Origin: CBDFGN01 sp965247065
GTDB lineage: Bacteria; Bacteroidota; Bacteroidia; Cytophagales; Cyclobacteriaceae
Length of the DNA stretch: 64,000 nucleotides
Reading direction: 5' to 3'
Assembly: GCA_965247065.1 (NCBI GenBank)
Contig: CBDFGN010000006.1
Span: forward strand, 868,001-932,000
How positions within the stretch are numbered: position 1 is the stretch's first letter; each line of letters starts with the position of its first letter. The notes beneath the pieces were generated by a model that worked only from the letters and a program-made list of their open reading frames with translations, was not told the origin of the DNA and searched no databases. Shown here in pieces: positions 27,352 through 36,017 of the stretch. A program made the translations under genes and the position numbers.

Positions 27352-27936
27352 ATGAAATTGAGCATTGAACTCACACAGGTCAGCCCTCGAGAATGGCTTG
27401 AGGCTGTAATGGCAGATTTCGATTCTTTTCTGCAGGATCATGCGAATTGTGAAAGGAAGGCCTCAGCCATGGCACTCAGTTTTGTCGCCAAATATCCGGA
27501 CCGATTGGAAATCATACCGGAACTCATCGAAACAGCTATTGAAGAGTTGGATCACTTTAAATCGGTTTATGAGATTATGGAGCGGCGGGGAGTGAAACTG
27601 CCCCATGAAATCAGCCAGGACGACTATATTAAGAAACTGTTAGATAAGTGCAAGAGCGGTAAAATCGAGAGATTTCTGGACCGTTTATTGCTGGGTTCAA
27701 TCATTGAATGCAGAGGAGCGGAACGTTTCAAATTGATCTATAAAAGGCTGGAAGATAAGGAGTTGAAGACCTTCTACCATGACCTATGGGCATCTGAAGC
27801 CAAGCACGGAAATATTTTTGTAAAAATGGCTTTAAATTATTTTGATAAAAATGTTGTTTATGATAGGTTGGAGGAGTTAAACAACATGGAAGGAGAGGTC
27901 GTGAAATCGCTTCCAATCAAAGCCGCATTGCACTGA
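27352..27936 (+). CDS. miaE: tRNA-(ms2io6A)-hydroxylase MiaE
   Basis: A ferritin-like di-iron monooxygenase that hydroxylates the isopentenyl group of ms2i6A37 in tRNA. The four helices with iron ligands are visible in 194 residues: CERKASAMALS, EELDHFKSVYE, ECRGAERFKLI and SEAKHGNIFVKM. The protein is complete. The next gene begins 2 bases after its stop, so the two share a message. A general ferritin-like hydroxylase is the alternative, but length and motif order match MiaE. Confidence 0.88.
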   Translation: MKLSIELTQVSPREWLEAVMADFDSFLQDHANCERKASAMALSFVAKYPDRLEIIPELIETAIEELDHFKSVYEIMERRGVKLPHEISQDDYIKKLLDKCKSGKIERFLDRLLLGSIIECRGAERFKLIYKRLEDKELKTFYHDLWASEAKHGNIFVKMALNYFDKNVVYDRLEELNNMEGEVVKSLPIKAALH

Positions 27937-27938
27937 TT

Positions 27939-28517
27939 TTGGAATTCTTCAATAAATACAACAACGAAGAACCGCAAAAGGGAGACTTGCTCATATCTGA
28001 ACCCTTCCTTCCGGATCCTAATTTTGAAAGGACGGTTGTACTGCTATGCGAGCACAATGAAGATGGTTCCTTTGGCTTTATTTTGAATAAGAATTCCATT
28101 TTTAAGTTTAGCGACGTCATGGAGGAAGCCAATTCGTTTCATGAGACCGTTTATGTTGGAGGACCTGTTCAACAGGATACACTTCATTTTTTGCATCGGG
28201 CGGGGAAGTCAATTGAGGGAGGAGTCGAGATTGCAAAGGAACTTATGTGGGGAGGGAATTTCGAAACATTAATGGTCTTAATAAAGGCGGGAGACATAAA
28301 TCCCAATGATTTCAGATTTTTTCTGGGCTATTCGGGTTGGTCTGCGGGGCAATTGATGGAAGAGTTGCAGGAGAATTCATGGATAGTTTATCGCGGCGTC
28401 ACCCCCACTCATATTTTTGACACAGAACCGGACAATCTTTGGAAAGAAGTCCTCCAGGTGATGGGAGGTAAATACAAGATGTTCTCAAATTATCCTATCG
28501 ACCCGAGATTAAATTAA
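27939..28517 (+). CDS. yqgE: YqgE/AlgH family protein
   Basis: A 192-residue DUF179 protein. N-terminal KGDLLISEPFLPDPNFERTVVLLCEH, FGFILNK and the central YVGGPVQQDTLHFLH are diagnostic, and the C-terminus contains GYSGWSAGQL. The role is poorly known (AlgH was named in a Pseudomonas alginate context). TTG at 27939 is the most likely start, 2 bases after miaE, and it gives the standard family N-terminus. Confidence 0.88.
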   Translation: MEFFNKYNNEEPQKGDLLISEPFLPDPNFERTVVLLCEHNEDGSFGFILNKNSIFKFSDVMEEANSFHETVYVGGPVQQDTLHFLHRAGKSIEGGVEIAKELMWGGNFETLMVLIKAGDINPNDFRFFLGYSGWSAGQLMEELQENSWIVYRGVTPTHIFDTEPDNLWKEVLQVMGGKYKMFSNYPIDPRLN

Positions 28518-28566
28518 ATCCTATTAGTAATTTTACCGTTTATTACGTTATATATACGGTCAACTC

Positions 28567-31500
28567 ATGGGCACCGACAGGGAAAAGAGGCAGGATGTGG
28601 AAACAACGAAAGAGGGACTGGAGGCTGTCTCAGATTCCGGTGATTCGACTAATCCAATACTAGAGAACCCAAGTACGGAATCTGAATCGGAGAATGCCGG
28701 ACCTCCGGATCCAACAGAATCCGAGCCAAACGCCACCACATTGGGAGAGCCCTCCGCAGCACCGGAATCAATACCGGTCCATGGAAAAGGGGAGGATATG
28801 GAACCATCCGGGGATGAGGCTTTCGAGCCTGAGGAGGAGTCTTCCGAGACGGAAACCGTTGAGGTCGAACCTTCCGAGGCTGAGCCAGCCTCCTCTCAGA
28901 CCGCATTGACCGAGATTCCAAAATCAGATGTTGAGGTTTCTGAGACCGAATCTGGGGGTGAATCTGCCGAGGCTGCGACATCTGGGACGGAATCTAGTGA
29001 GAACGGATCTTCCGGGGTTGAGGCTGAGGTTTCGGAAAAAGATTCTACCGAGAGTGAAGATGCCGAAGTTGAATCATCCCAAGTCGATTCTGCCAAGATA
29101 GAGACTTCCGAGATGGAATCCAGTGAGCATCAATCTTCTGAGGAAGAGGCTTCTAAGACCGAGTCAATCGAAGGGGTAACTACAGGAGCTGAGGCTTCCG
29201 AGACGGAATCGATTGAGGAAGAATCTTCTGAGGTTGAGGCTTCTGAGACCGAGTTAATCGAGGGGGTAACTACAGGAGCTGAGGCTTCCGAGACGGAATC
29301 GATTGAGGAAGAATCTTCTGAGGTTGAGGCTGAGGCTTCCGAGACGGAATCGATTGAGGAAGAATCTTCTGAGGTTGAGGCTGAGGTTTCTGAGACCGAA
29401 TCTGGGGGTGAATCTGCCGAGGCTGCGACATCTGGGACGGAATCCATTGAGAATGGATCTTCCGGGGTTGAGGCTGAGGTTTCGGAAAAAGATTCTACCG
29501 AGAGTGAAGATGCCGAAGTTGAATCATCCCAAGTCGATTCTGCCAAGATAGAGGCTTCCGAGACGGAATCGATTGAGGAAGAATCTTCTGAGGTTGAGGC
29601 TGAGGATTCTGAGACCGAATCTGGGGGTGAATCTGGCGAGGCTGCGACATCTGGGACGGAATCCATTGAGAATGAATCTGCTGGGGTTGAGGCTGAGGTT
29701 TCGGAAAAAGATTCTACTGAGAGTGAAGCTGACGAAGTTGAATCATCCCAAGTCGATTCTGCCAATGTAGAGGCTTCAGAGATGGAATCCAGTGAGGATG
29801 AATCTTCCGCCGAGGAAGAGGTTTTTGAGTCCGAGTCGACCGCGGTGAAATCTACAGGAGATGAGGCTTCCGAGACGGAATCTATTGAGGAAGAATCTTC
29901 TGAGGTTGAGGCCAAGGTTCCAGAGACCGAATCTACTGAGGTTGGATCTACGAAGGATGATCCGGCGGTACACAGTATTGATTTGGCTCAACTCAACCAA
30001 ACCGAATTGACCGAGTTGGTGGAGAAACTTGCCCAATCTGGAGATCCCCAGGCGAGCTTCAAGATTGCGAGCTCCGCCAAGGATGTTTTCGACAAAAAAC
30101 TGAATGAATTAAAAGAAAAACATCTTAAGACTTTTCTTCAAGAAGGCGGGGAAGAGGACGATTTTGAATTTCGTGCCGATGAGGAGGTCATCAGATTTCA
30201 AGCCAGTTTTAGACTACTGCGCGATCGCCGCCACCAATTTCGGAAGAATCAGGAAAGAAGTCGCGAAGAGAATCTCGAGATAAAGGCCGATTTGCTGGAG
30301 AAACTCCGCCACCTGGTGGATGGTGAGGAGACCAACGCCAGCATGAGGGCTCTTAAGGAGATACAATCCGAATGGAAGAATTCAGGTCCCGTTCCCTCCG
30401 CCCAAGTAAAGACCCTGTGGGCCAACTACAATGCTCTGATAACTCGATTCTACGATAATCGGAGTATCTATTTTGAGCTTAAGGAACTGGATCGGAAAAA
30501 GAATCTTGAGGCCAAGAATCAACTATGTGAGAGGGCTGAGGCTTTAGGTAATATCGAAAGCCTTCGTGAAGCGGTTAAAGAATTGAATGAACTTCATGAA
30601 GAGTTCAAGCATTTGGGACCGGTGCCAATGGATCGACAGGAAGAGGTATGGACGCGATTTAAATCCTCGTCAGACAAAGTATATGCCCGGAGAAAGGACC
30701 ATTATGATGGCTTGAAAAAGGAGTTCGCCAAGAACCTTACCGCCAAGGAGGACCTGATCCTTAGGCTTGAAGAGTTTAAGGAATTCAATTCGGAGAGGAT
30801 CAGCGAATGGAACTCTAAAACCAAGGGAATTCTGGATTTACAGAAAGAATGGGAGGCAGTGGGTGGACTTCCCAGGGAGAAGGCTAAGGAGATAAATAAG
30901 AGGTTTTGGGCTAGCTTTAAAAAATTCTTTAGCAATAAGAGCCACTTCTTCAAGCAACTTGAAGGCCAACGGCAAGGTAATTTAGAACTAAAGCAGGACC
31001 TGGTCAGGAAGGCAGAAGAGGTGAAAGATAGCACGGAATGGGAACAAACAGCCGAATTCCTGAAGCAACTGCAAAACCAGTGGAGGGAAATTGGACCGGT
31101 ACCGGATAAGATAAAGGATCAGATTTACAAACAATTTAAGGCTGCCTGCGATTCCTTTTTTGATAACAAGAGAGGCCACCGAAAGGATACGGAAAAGGAA
31201 TTCGAGGATAACCTCAAAGAAAAGGAAGCTCTTTGCAGCGGATTGGAGGATTTGGCCAAGCGAAAGGACGTAAGCGAGGATCAGTTGCCGGAATACCTGG
31301 AAAAATGGGGGAAGATAGGATTTGTTCCAAGGAATGCGATTAAGAAGATCCAATTAAGATTCGATGATGCCATGGACAAGGTCATAGCCGCGACTCCTGG
31401 CTTGAACCCCAATCAGATCCTTGACCTGAAGCTTTCCCTGAAACTTCGAAAGTTAAAGAATGGCCCCAATGCTCAGAACAAACTTTTTAAAAGGGAGCTT

Positions 31501-31683
31501 TCGGTTAAGAAGCAAATTGAGAAATTGGAAGGTGATCTGAGTGCCTGGCAAACCAATCTTGAGTATTTCGCGGATTCCAAAAACGCCGAAATCCTGAAGC
31601 AGGATTTTAATCAAAAAATTGACCAGGCGAATCAGGAGCTATCTGAACTCAAAAAAGAGCTCAAGATCTTATACAAGATCTAA
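28567..31683 (+). CDS. DUF349 protein with long acidic repeat region
   Basis: A 1038-residue protein in two parts. Residues 1 to about 460 are low-complexity, almost entirely Glu, Ser, Thr, Ala, Val and Gly, built from repeats at the DNA level. From about residue 520 there are about five DUF349 repeats (for example WKNSGPVP, FKHLGPVPMD, WEAVGGLPREKAKEINKRFW, WREIGPVPDKIKDQIYKQF, WGKIGFVPRNAIKKIQLRFD), each a helical bundle, and a C-terminal coiled coil. No signal peptide is seen, so it is cytoplasmic. DUF349 proteins have no settled function. The gene is complete; the acidic part may differ in length between strains. Confidence 0.88.
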   Translation: MGTDREKRQDVETTKEGLEAVSDSGDSTNPILENPSTESESENAGPPDPTESEPNATTLGEPSAAPESIPVHGKGEDMEPSGDEAFEPEEESSETETVEVEPSEAEPASSQTALTEIPKSDVEVSETESGGESAEAATSGTESSENGSSGVEAEVSEKDSTESEDAEVESSQVDSAKIETSEMESSEHQSSEEEASKTESIEGVTTGAEASETESIEEESSEVEASETELIEGVTTGAEASETESIEEESSEVEAEASETESIEEESSEVEAEVSETESGGESAEAATSGTESIENGSSGVEAEVSEKDSTESEDAEVESSQVDSAKIEASETESIEEESSEVEAEDSETESGGESGEAATSGTESIENESAGVEAEVSEKDSTESEADEVESSQVDSANVEASEMESSEDESSAEEEVFESESTAVKSTGDEASETESIEEESSEVEAKVPETESTEVGSTKDDPAVHSIDLAQLNQTELTELVEKLAQSGDPQASFKIASSAKDVFDKKLNELKEKHLKTFLQEGGEEDDFEFRADEEVIRFQASFRLLRDRRHQFRKNQERSREENLEIKADLLEKLRHLVDGEETNASMRALKEIQSEWKNSGPVPSAQVKTLWANYNALITRFYDNRSIYFELKELDRKKNLEAKNQLCERAEALGNIESLREAVKELNELHEEFKHLGPVPMDRQEEVWTRFKSSSDKVYARRKDHYDGLKKEFAKNLTAKEDLILRLEEFKEFNSERISEWNSKTKGILDLQKEWEAVGGLPREKAKEINKRFWASFKKFFSNKSHFFKQLEGQRQGNLELKQDLVRKAEEVKDSTEWEQTAEFLKQLQNQWREIGPVPDKIKDQIYKQFKAACDSFFDNKRGHRKDTEKEFEDNLKEKEALCSGLEDLAKRKDVSEDQLPEYLEKWGKIGFVPRNAIKKIQLRFDDAMDKVIAATPGLNPNQILDLKLSLKLRKLKNGPNAQNKLFKRELSVKKQIEKLEGDLSAWQTNLEYFADSKNAEILKQDFNQKIDQANQELSELKKELKILYKI
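28930..29790 (+). repeat. In-frame repeats in the DUF349 gene
   Basis: A module starting at TGAGACCGAATCTGGGGG recurs at about 28941, 29391 and 29610, offsets of 450 and 219 bases, both multiples of three. Between them shorter Glu/Ser-encoding units (GAGACGGAATCGATTGAGG) repeat. The near identity points to recent unequal recombination within the acidic region. Confidence 0.85.
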
Positions 31684-31885
31684 GCATCCTCATTCATACT
31701 ACCGAGTTCATGAGGGCATTCAATATGAGCAGAGCCGTGGACATCAGGGCCTAGGTATCGGTGGAACTTGTGATTATCAACTCGAAAAGCCACAATTGAA
31801 AGAATCACCCCAAGGGCTCTAGCACCATTTTCGGCGAGCTCCAGCTTGAATCTTTGAAGGAATACCGAGATTAGGATATTAATTA

Positions 31886-32916
31886 ACGTGAGTTCGATAT
31901 AAAATAGAGTAGTTTATTGATAGAAAAAAGGCAGAAAATTAGTATATTAAGTCATTGACAATCAACAAAATAACTAATATTTCTACCTATGTTAACTGCT
32001 ACTAAAATTACTGAAATTTTTTGTTCCATTGACGATTTTTGTCTGGATTTTGTCCCAAAATTGGAAAAAAGATTGCTGGGAAGTAAAAAGCGCAACAAAC
32101 CTGGTAAGCTTTCTTTATCCGAAGTAATGACTATACAGGTCTTGTTCCAGATCTCAGGATATCGAAATTTCAAGACCTTTTACAACACATACGTTTGTGG
32201 CCACTTGCGCTCCTTCTTTCCTGATGTGGTAAGCTATAACCGAATGGTAGAACTTTGTAGTGGAAGTCTTCTGCCAATGGCTATTTATCTGAAAACACAA
32301 GGGACTGGACAGTGTACAGGTATAAGTTTTATAGACAGCACTCCGTTAAGGGTCTGTCATAACAGACGGATCCATAACCATAAAGTATTTGAAGGGTTAG
32401 CTAAAAGAGGCCATTGTTCCATCGGATGGTTCTACGGGTTTAAGCTCCATCTTATCACTGCTGATACGGGTGAAATCATCGATTTTATGCTCACACCGGG
32501 CAATGTGGATGACAGAAAGCCTCTTAAAATTGAACGGTTTATTAAGAAATTATTCGGAAAGCTCTTTGGTGATAAAGGCTACATCAGTAAGGAACTTTTT
32601 AAAAATCTGTTCTTCCGCGGAGTCCATCTGATAACCAAACTCAAACGCAATATGAAGTCCTCATCCTTAACCCCCATCATGGATGCTATAATGCTCCGTA
32701 AAAGGGCTATTTGTGAGACTATCATTGATCAACTTAAAAACATCTTCCAGATTGAACACTCCAGGCACAGGAGCCCAACTAATTTCCTTACCAACCTTTT
32801 CTCGGCTTTAATCGCTTACAACTTTTGCGAAAAAAAGCCCTCAATCAAATTGAACTACCAGGACACCGGTCAACTCTTTCTCGCTCTTTAATCATTCCTT
32901 ATTGTCGAACTCACGT
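31886..32916 (+). mobile_element. Complete IS982-family insertion sequence
   Basis: A 1031-bp element with inverted ends beginning ACGTGAGTTCGA at 31886 and its reverse complement ending at 32916. It is flanked by the direct repeat TAATTA (31880-31885 and 32917-32922), a 6-bp target duplication. It carries one intact transposase, so the copy may be active. Confidence 0.9.
31989..32891 (+). CDS. IS982-family transposase
   Basis: A 300-residue DDE transposase. Catalytic regions seen: FIDSTPLRVC (first Asp), GNVDDRK followed by GDKGYIS (second Asp), and the final acidic residue in RAICETIIDQLKN. The N-terminal helix-turn-helix region LSEVMTIQVLFQISGYRNFKTF is typical. The frame is complete between the terminal repeats. 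Confidence 0.92.
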   Translation: MLTATKITEIFCSIDDFCLDFVPKLEKRLLGSKKRNKPGKLSLSEVMTIQVLFQISGYRNFKTFYNTYVCGHLRSFFPDVVSYNRMVELCSGSLLPMAIYLKTQGTGQCTGISFIDSTPLRVCHNRRIHNHKVFEGLAKRGHCSIGWFYGFKLHLITADTGEIIDFMLTPGNVDDRKPLKIERFIKKLFGKLFGDKGYISKELFKNLFFRGVHLITKLKRNMKSSSLTPIMDAIMLRKRAICETIIDQLKNIFQIEHSRHRSPTNFLTNLFSALIAYNFCEKKPSIKLNYQDTGQLFLAL

Positions 32917-34006
32917 TAATTACGAAGAAGATCGTGAAGATTGCGAAAATGTAATGTCGGTTTTTGTAGAAGAGGTCTCGGTAACTGATGTTCAAGGCCA
33001 CTCTTTTTGAAAATAAGAATACCGTCAGCAGATAAAATAGAAACGGTGTTGCCAATACAATGAGAAAAATTGATCCGGTTCTTGGCGATGAATTCTTGCT
33101 GTAACCAATTACCCCACCATAGGTCGATAAGAAGCAAGAAAGTGCATTAGGTCCAGAGAAAATGGGTGATCGACAAATCTGAGCTCCCTTTCCTCCGGAA
33201 CATATTGGCCCATCCTTGAAAAAACTCGGCCACCACAAAAGCATACAGGAAAGAGAGAAAGATGGTCAAATGTTCAGCCTTGGAATATTGCGATTCCAAG
33301 GGCTGGATGGTTGCAAGTGGATTTTGGTAGCTCCAAATAATATGGGCCAGCGCCGAAATAATGCCCAGGGTAAGTATCCAAAGGTGTACTCTTGTCTTGG
33401 TGCTAAAATAACCTGCAGCGCACGATGAAATAGCCTCTAATGAGGCCACAGAGAATTCTTCGGTTACCAAAGAAGTGCTTGTCCAGATCGGTGATCTTTC
33501 CTTCCTTGACATCTGAGAATAGGACCACGGTGACTATATAATAAACGATTGAGTAAGGAATTATCTGAATGAATTCGAAATCCGATTCACCAATGATCGC
33601 GGACCTTTTCCTTACATTCCACCAGAATATCAACAGATTGGAAAAAGTTACAATGGCGTATAGCAGGAATACGGAAGTGGGCTTGAATCTAATTCGCTGG
33701 TGAAGAATTTCACCGCCGCCCGCAAAGTATTCTGAGGTTACAAAACCCAGAATAATCGATTGGAATGTATGAGATATTCTACCCTGGAATAGCCAAAGAC
33801 TTCTTCCATCAGCAAGCCTAAAGGACGGTGATTTCAAATTAGGGAATAAGTCAACAAAGATCAATGGTCTTCGAACTACGTTTTATACGGACCAGAGGTG
33901 AATGCAAGGGGCCGGCAAACAGCCTGGAACCCAAGATTTCGCAAAAATGCTCCAATCTCTCTCATTATCTGCTATCTTTATCTAAGGATCGGAAAGTCAA
34001 AAGACC

Positions 34007-34393
34007 TTGAGATTCTATACAAAATACAGAGATATTCTATTGAACACTCTGTTGGCCTTGGCAGGTTTGGTCATTTGGAGGATCCCCTCCTTGTTTTATT
34101 TAGACGAACTCTTGCAGGCGCCACTGTTTACCCCGGAAGCTTGGGCGGCGATGATCGGGCTTTTCGTGGGAGGCCTAATTCTGGGCTTCCTAAAACCAAC
34201 AGAATGGATCCATTTTGGAGTTGCTTTAGGGCTTGGACCCCTGATCTATACTGCTCTAAGATTTATGAATGAATCTATAGGGACTTTATGGGCCGTGGAG
34301 CTCCTCTTGACCCTTGTTATCGGTATCCTTCCTGCTTTGGCCGGAGCCTGGCTTGGCAGGCTAGCAAGAACAGCTCAAGGCCTGCATCATTAG
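34007..34393 (+). CDS. Small hypothetical membrane protein
   Basis: A 128-residue protein with four predicted helices (about 9-25, 44-62, 70-85, 95-116) joined by short loops; the third segment starts WIHFGVALGLGPLIY. No family recognised. TTG at 34007 is the best start; the frame is open slightly further upstream. It lies isolated between decayed sequences and could itself be a remnant, although the frame is clean. Confidence 0.5.
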   Translation: MRFYTKYRDILLNTLLALAGLVIWRIPSLFYLDELLQAPLFTPEAWAAMIGLFVGGLILGFLKPTEWIHFGVALGLGPLIYTALRFMNESIGTLWAVELLLTLVIGILPALAGAWLGRLARTAQGLHH

Positions 34394-34578
34394 GAAATCA
34401 GCATTGGCTCCTCGCTTCCCAGGAAGACACACCCATAAATCCGCTCTTGAAGACCCTATCTAGCCACCGGATATTGGCTTGACTCTGTACCGATAGTTAA
34501 GAACTTTTTCAGTGATTTCATCGATCATAGAATCCTGGATTCTTTAAACTGTCATGCATAAAGTTTCTCATCCATTGT

Positions 34579-34654
34579 AAAGGATGTTATTCGCATTTAC
34601 AAAGGTTTCGAACTCGCTTATTTGACGACTTGCTTTTAAATGTTCTAGGCCGCT
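34579..34654 (-). pseudogene. vapC (PIN-domain toxin) remnant
   Basis: About 76 bases match 50693-50767 with only about three differences, covering the PIN-toxin segment that encodes LKASRQISEFETFVNANNIL. Nothing else of the toxin is left. It shows that the integrase/vapBC module of 49-51 kb, or a relative, once extended to this point. Confidence 0.85.
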
Positions 34655-34787
34655 CAATTGGGTATCTTTATGGACTAACAGATAATTATGTGAGATATTT
34701 GGATAAAAATTATGCCCAATTTGAGTTGATAATCCCACGCGTAAGGACGATTTTGCCAAACCTTGTAAGTGATGCAGGCGTAGAATT

Positions 34788-35246
34788 TTATGTGGCGGCT
34801 GCAGCTCTAAAGCATGAGTCAAGCACTGGTGATTGGATATTAATAACATCTAGTGGTTCATCTACTCGATGTAATAGATGTCTCACTGGGATTTTTAGGC
34901 CAGGCCCAACAATCACAGCCGCTGCGTAAATTGTGAATTTCCCAATATTTTCACGCCGATAATTGTACAGATAAACATTCCAACTAACATTTACGGATGT
35001 TCCTCCAGGGGCTACAGACATTCTAAATGCGTATGCTCCTCTGCCTTCCTTGGAAATGGCGATTCCTCTATCTGTTGCGCTCCACATTGCATCCTCATCA
35101 GAAGATTGAGGTTCTCCGCCTCGCCGGCAATGGTATTCTCCCAATTCAAACCATTTAGAATTTTTATCATTTCTTATATTAATTATTTCTGCTGGGGAGA
35201 AGATTCCCTGTGACCAACAATTCGTAGTTAAAAGGATTATTAACAA
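34788..35246 (-). CDS. Hypothetical secreted protein, possibly truncated
   Basis: A 152-codon frame starting with a short signal-like stretch (LIILLTTNCWSQ), apparently from TTG. The mature part is rich in Trp, Tyr and Gly, suggesting a beta-strand domain. The C-terminus runs into sequence with no clear boundary. No homologue is recognised. It may be the broken end of a larger secreted gene. Confidence 0.35.
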   Translation of the reverse strand: MLIILLTTNCWSQGIFSPAEIINIRNDKNSKWFELGEYHCRRGGEPQSSDEDAMWSATDRGIAISKEGRGAYAFRMSVAPGGTSVNVSWNVYLYNYRRENIGKFTIYAAAVIVGPGLKIPVRHLLHRVDEPLDVINIQSPVLDSCFRAAAAT

Positions 35247-35456
35247 TCAAAGTAAGTTGCCTATCACTGAGGTAAGTTATTTGTATTTAAATTAATTTTC
35301 AAAATATGTTCCCTGAGGTGTGCGGCCCATGCCTTAAAGCTCATAAATCAAAATCACCTCCGTCGGGGCGCAGTCAATGGCTTAGAAAATGCAAAAATAA
35401 TGGCGTTGTCCTTTTTAAGAAAAAGGGAAGCTACCCTAATCACCTTATCTTTTGGA

Positions 35457-36017
35457 CTAAACGGTCTCAAAACAAGCCCTCACCAGTGCATTAAGTTCTT
35501 TGTCTTGGTAATCAAATTCCCCAATAATTTCTTTCCCTTGATCAGATAACCTTCTGTATCCCCATAAGCAACGTCTTAAAGTCTTTTTGTGGCCATTGCG
35601 GACAAAATAATGAGGCACGTTTACCTGAAAATAGGATATACTGTCAGCATCCTTTAGAATATTAACCTCTTTTGTGCCCCCTGTTTCATGATGACATACC
35701 AGAAAATACACATCATCCATTGTTTTTTGATTAACGCTGCATTCCTGCATTATTTCTTTAAGGATATTTGCACTATTTAAAGCATGTGCAGTTTTGAATG
35801 AATCAAAATCCCTATAATCTTTTGGCCTTACTTTCCTTTTTTCAATTGCCCTTTCTATATCATGACCTAAAGCAGCTATTTTTAAACTCTCATCTGCATC
35901 GGGTTTTAATTTAAGTAACCAATCCAAGGTGTTTTTTGAGTGGACATAATCTTCAGGAACTGAAGATTTTTTGATGATCTGGTCAATTTTCTTTTTTACC
36001 GAATTAATGTTTTTCAT
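35457..36017 (-). CDS. HD-domain metal hydrolase of the inositol cluster
   Basis: A 186-residue protein with the metal-binding pattern of the HD superfamily: His26, His52-Asp53 (LGHDIE), His109-His110 (CHHETGG) and Asp123/Asp125 (KDADSISYF). HD proteins are phosphohydrolases acting on phosphomonoesters or phosphodiesters. Its ATG overlaps the stop of the phosphotransferase gene (ATGA), so it is made together with it and is the last gene of the operon. An attractive inference is that it removes the extra phosphate from the inositol-phosphodiester-phosphate product, a step for which no other candidate is present here. A nucleotide-directed role is the alternative. Confidence 0.75.
   Translation of the reverse strand: MKNINSVKKKIDQIIKKSSVPEDYVHSKNTLDWLLKLKPDADESLKIAALGHDIERAIEKRKVRPKDYRDFDSFKTAHALNSANILKEIMQECSVNQKTMDDVYFLVCHHETGGTKEVNILKDADSISYFQVNVPHYFVRNGHKKTLRRCLWGYRRLSDQGKEIIGEFDYQDKELNALVRACFETV

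Larger units (their letters stand above)
31680..33864 (-). pseudogene. Multi-pass membrane protein gene broken by IS982 and frameshifts
   Basis: The gene reads from about 33864 down to a TAG at 31680-31682 and is not recognised. The pieces 33864-33403, 33512-33147 and 33244-32923 in successive frames encode about eight membrane helices, perhaps two similar four-helix halves. IS982 interrupts it at 32916/31886; removing IS982 and one copy of the 6-bp target duplication restores an open frame, VINILISVFLQRFKLEL, running 60 codons to a stop convergent with the DUF349 gene. The frameshifts near 33410-33500 and 33150-33240 show it was decayed besides the insertion. Function unknown. Confidence 0.7.
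34394..35456. other. Decayed region with a vapC remnant
   Basis: About 1 kb without an intact recognised gene. It contains the vapC fragment at 34579-34654 and a minus-strand frame at 34788-35246. The rest (34394-34578 and 35247-35456) shows nothing identifiable apart from a short A/T-rich hairpin near 35410-35427 (CCTTTTT/AAAAAGG) that could end the operon to its right. Confidence 0.5.

Noticed and set aside
27237..27374. N-terminal extension of pdxH
   Set aside because: The extra 46 residues have no similarity to the family; the GTG at 27236 gives the normal length.
29130..29915. Minus-strand open frame of 261 codons inside the DUF349 gene
   Set aside because: It is the antisense of a low-complexity Glu/Ser-coding repeat, which creates long open frames on the other strand. 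The translation is a Ser/Asp/Ala repeat with no domain.
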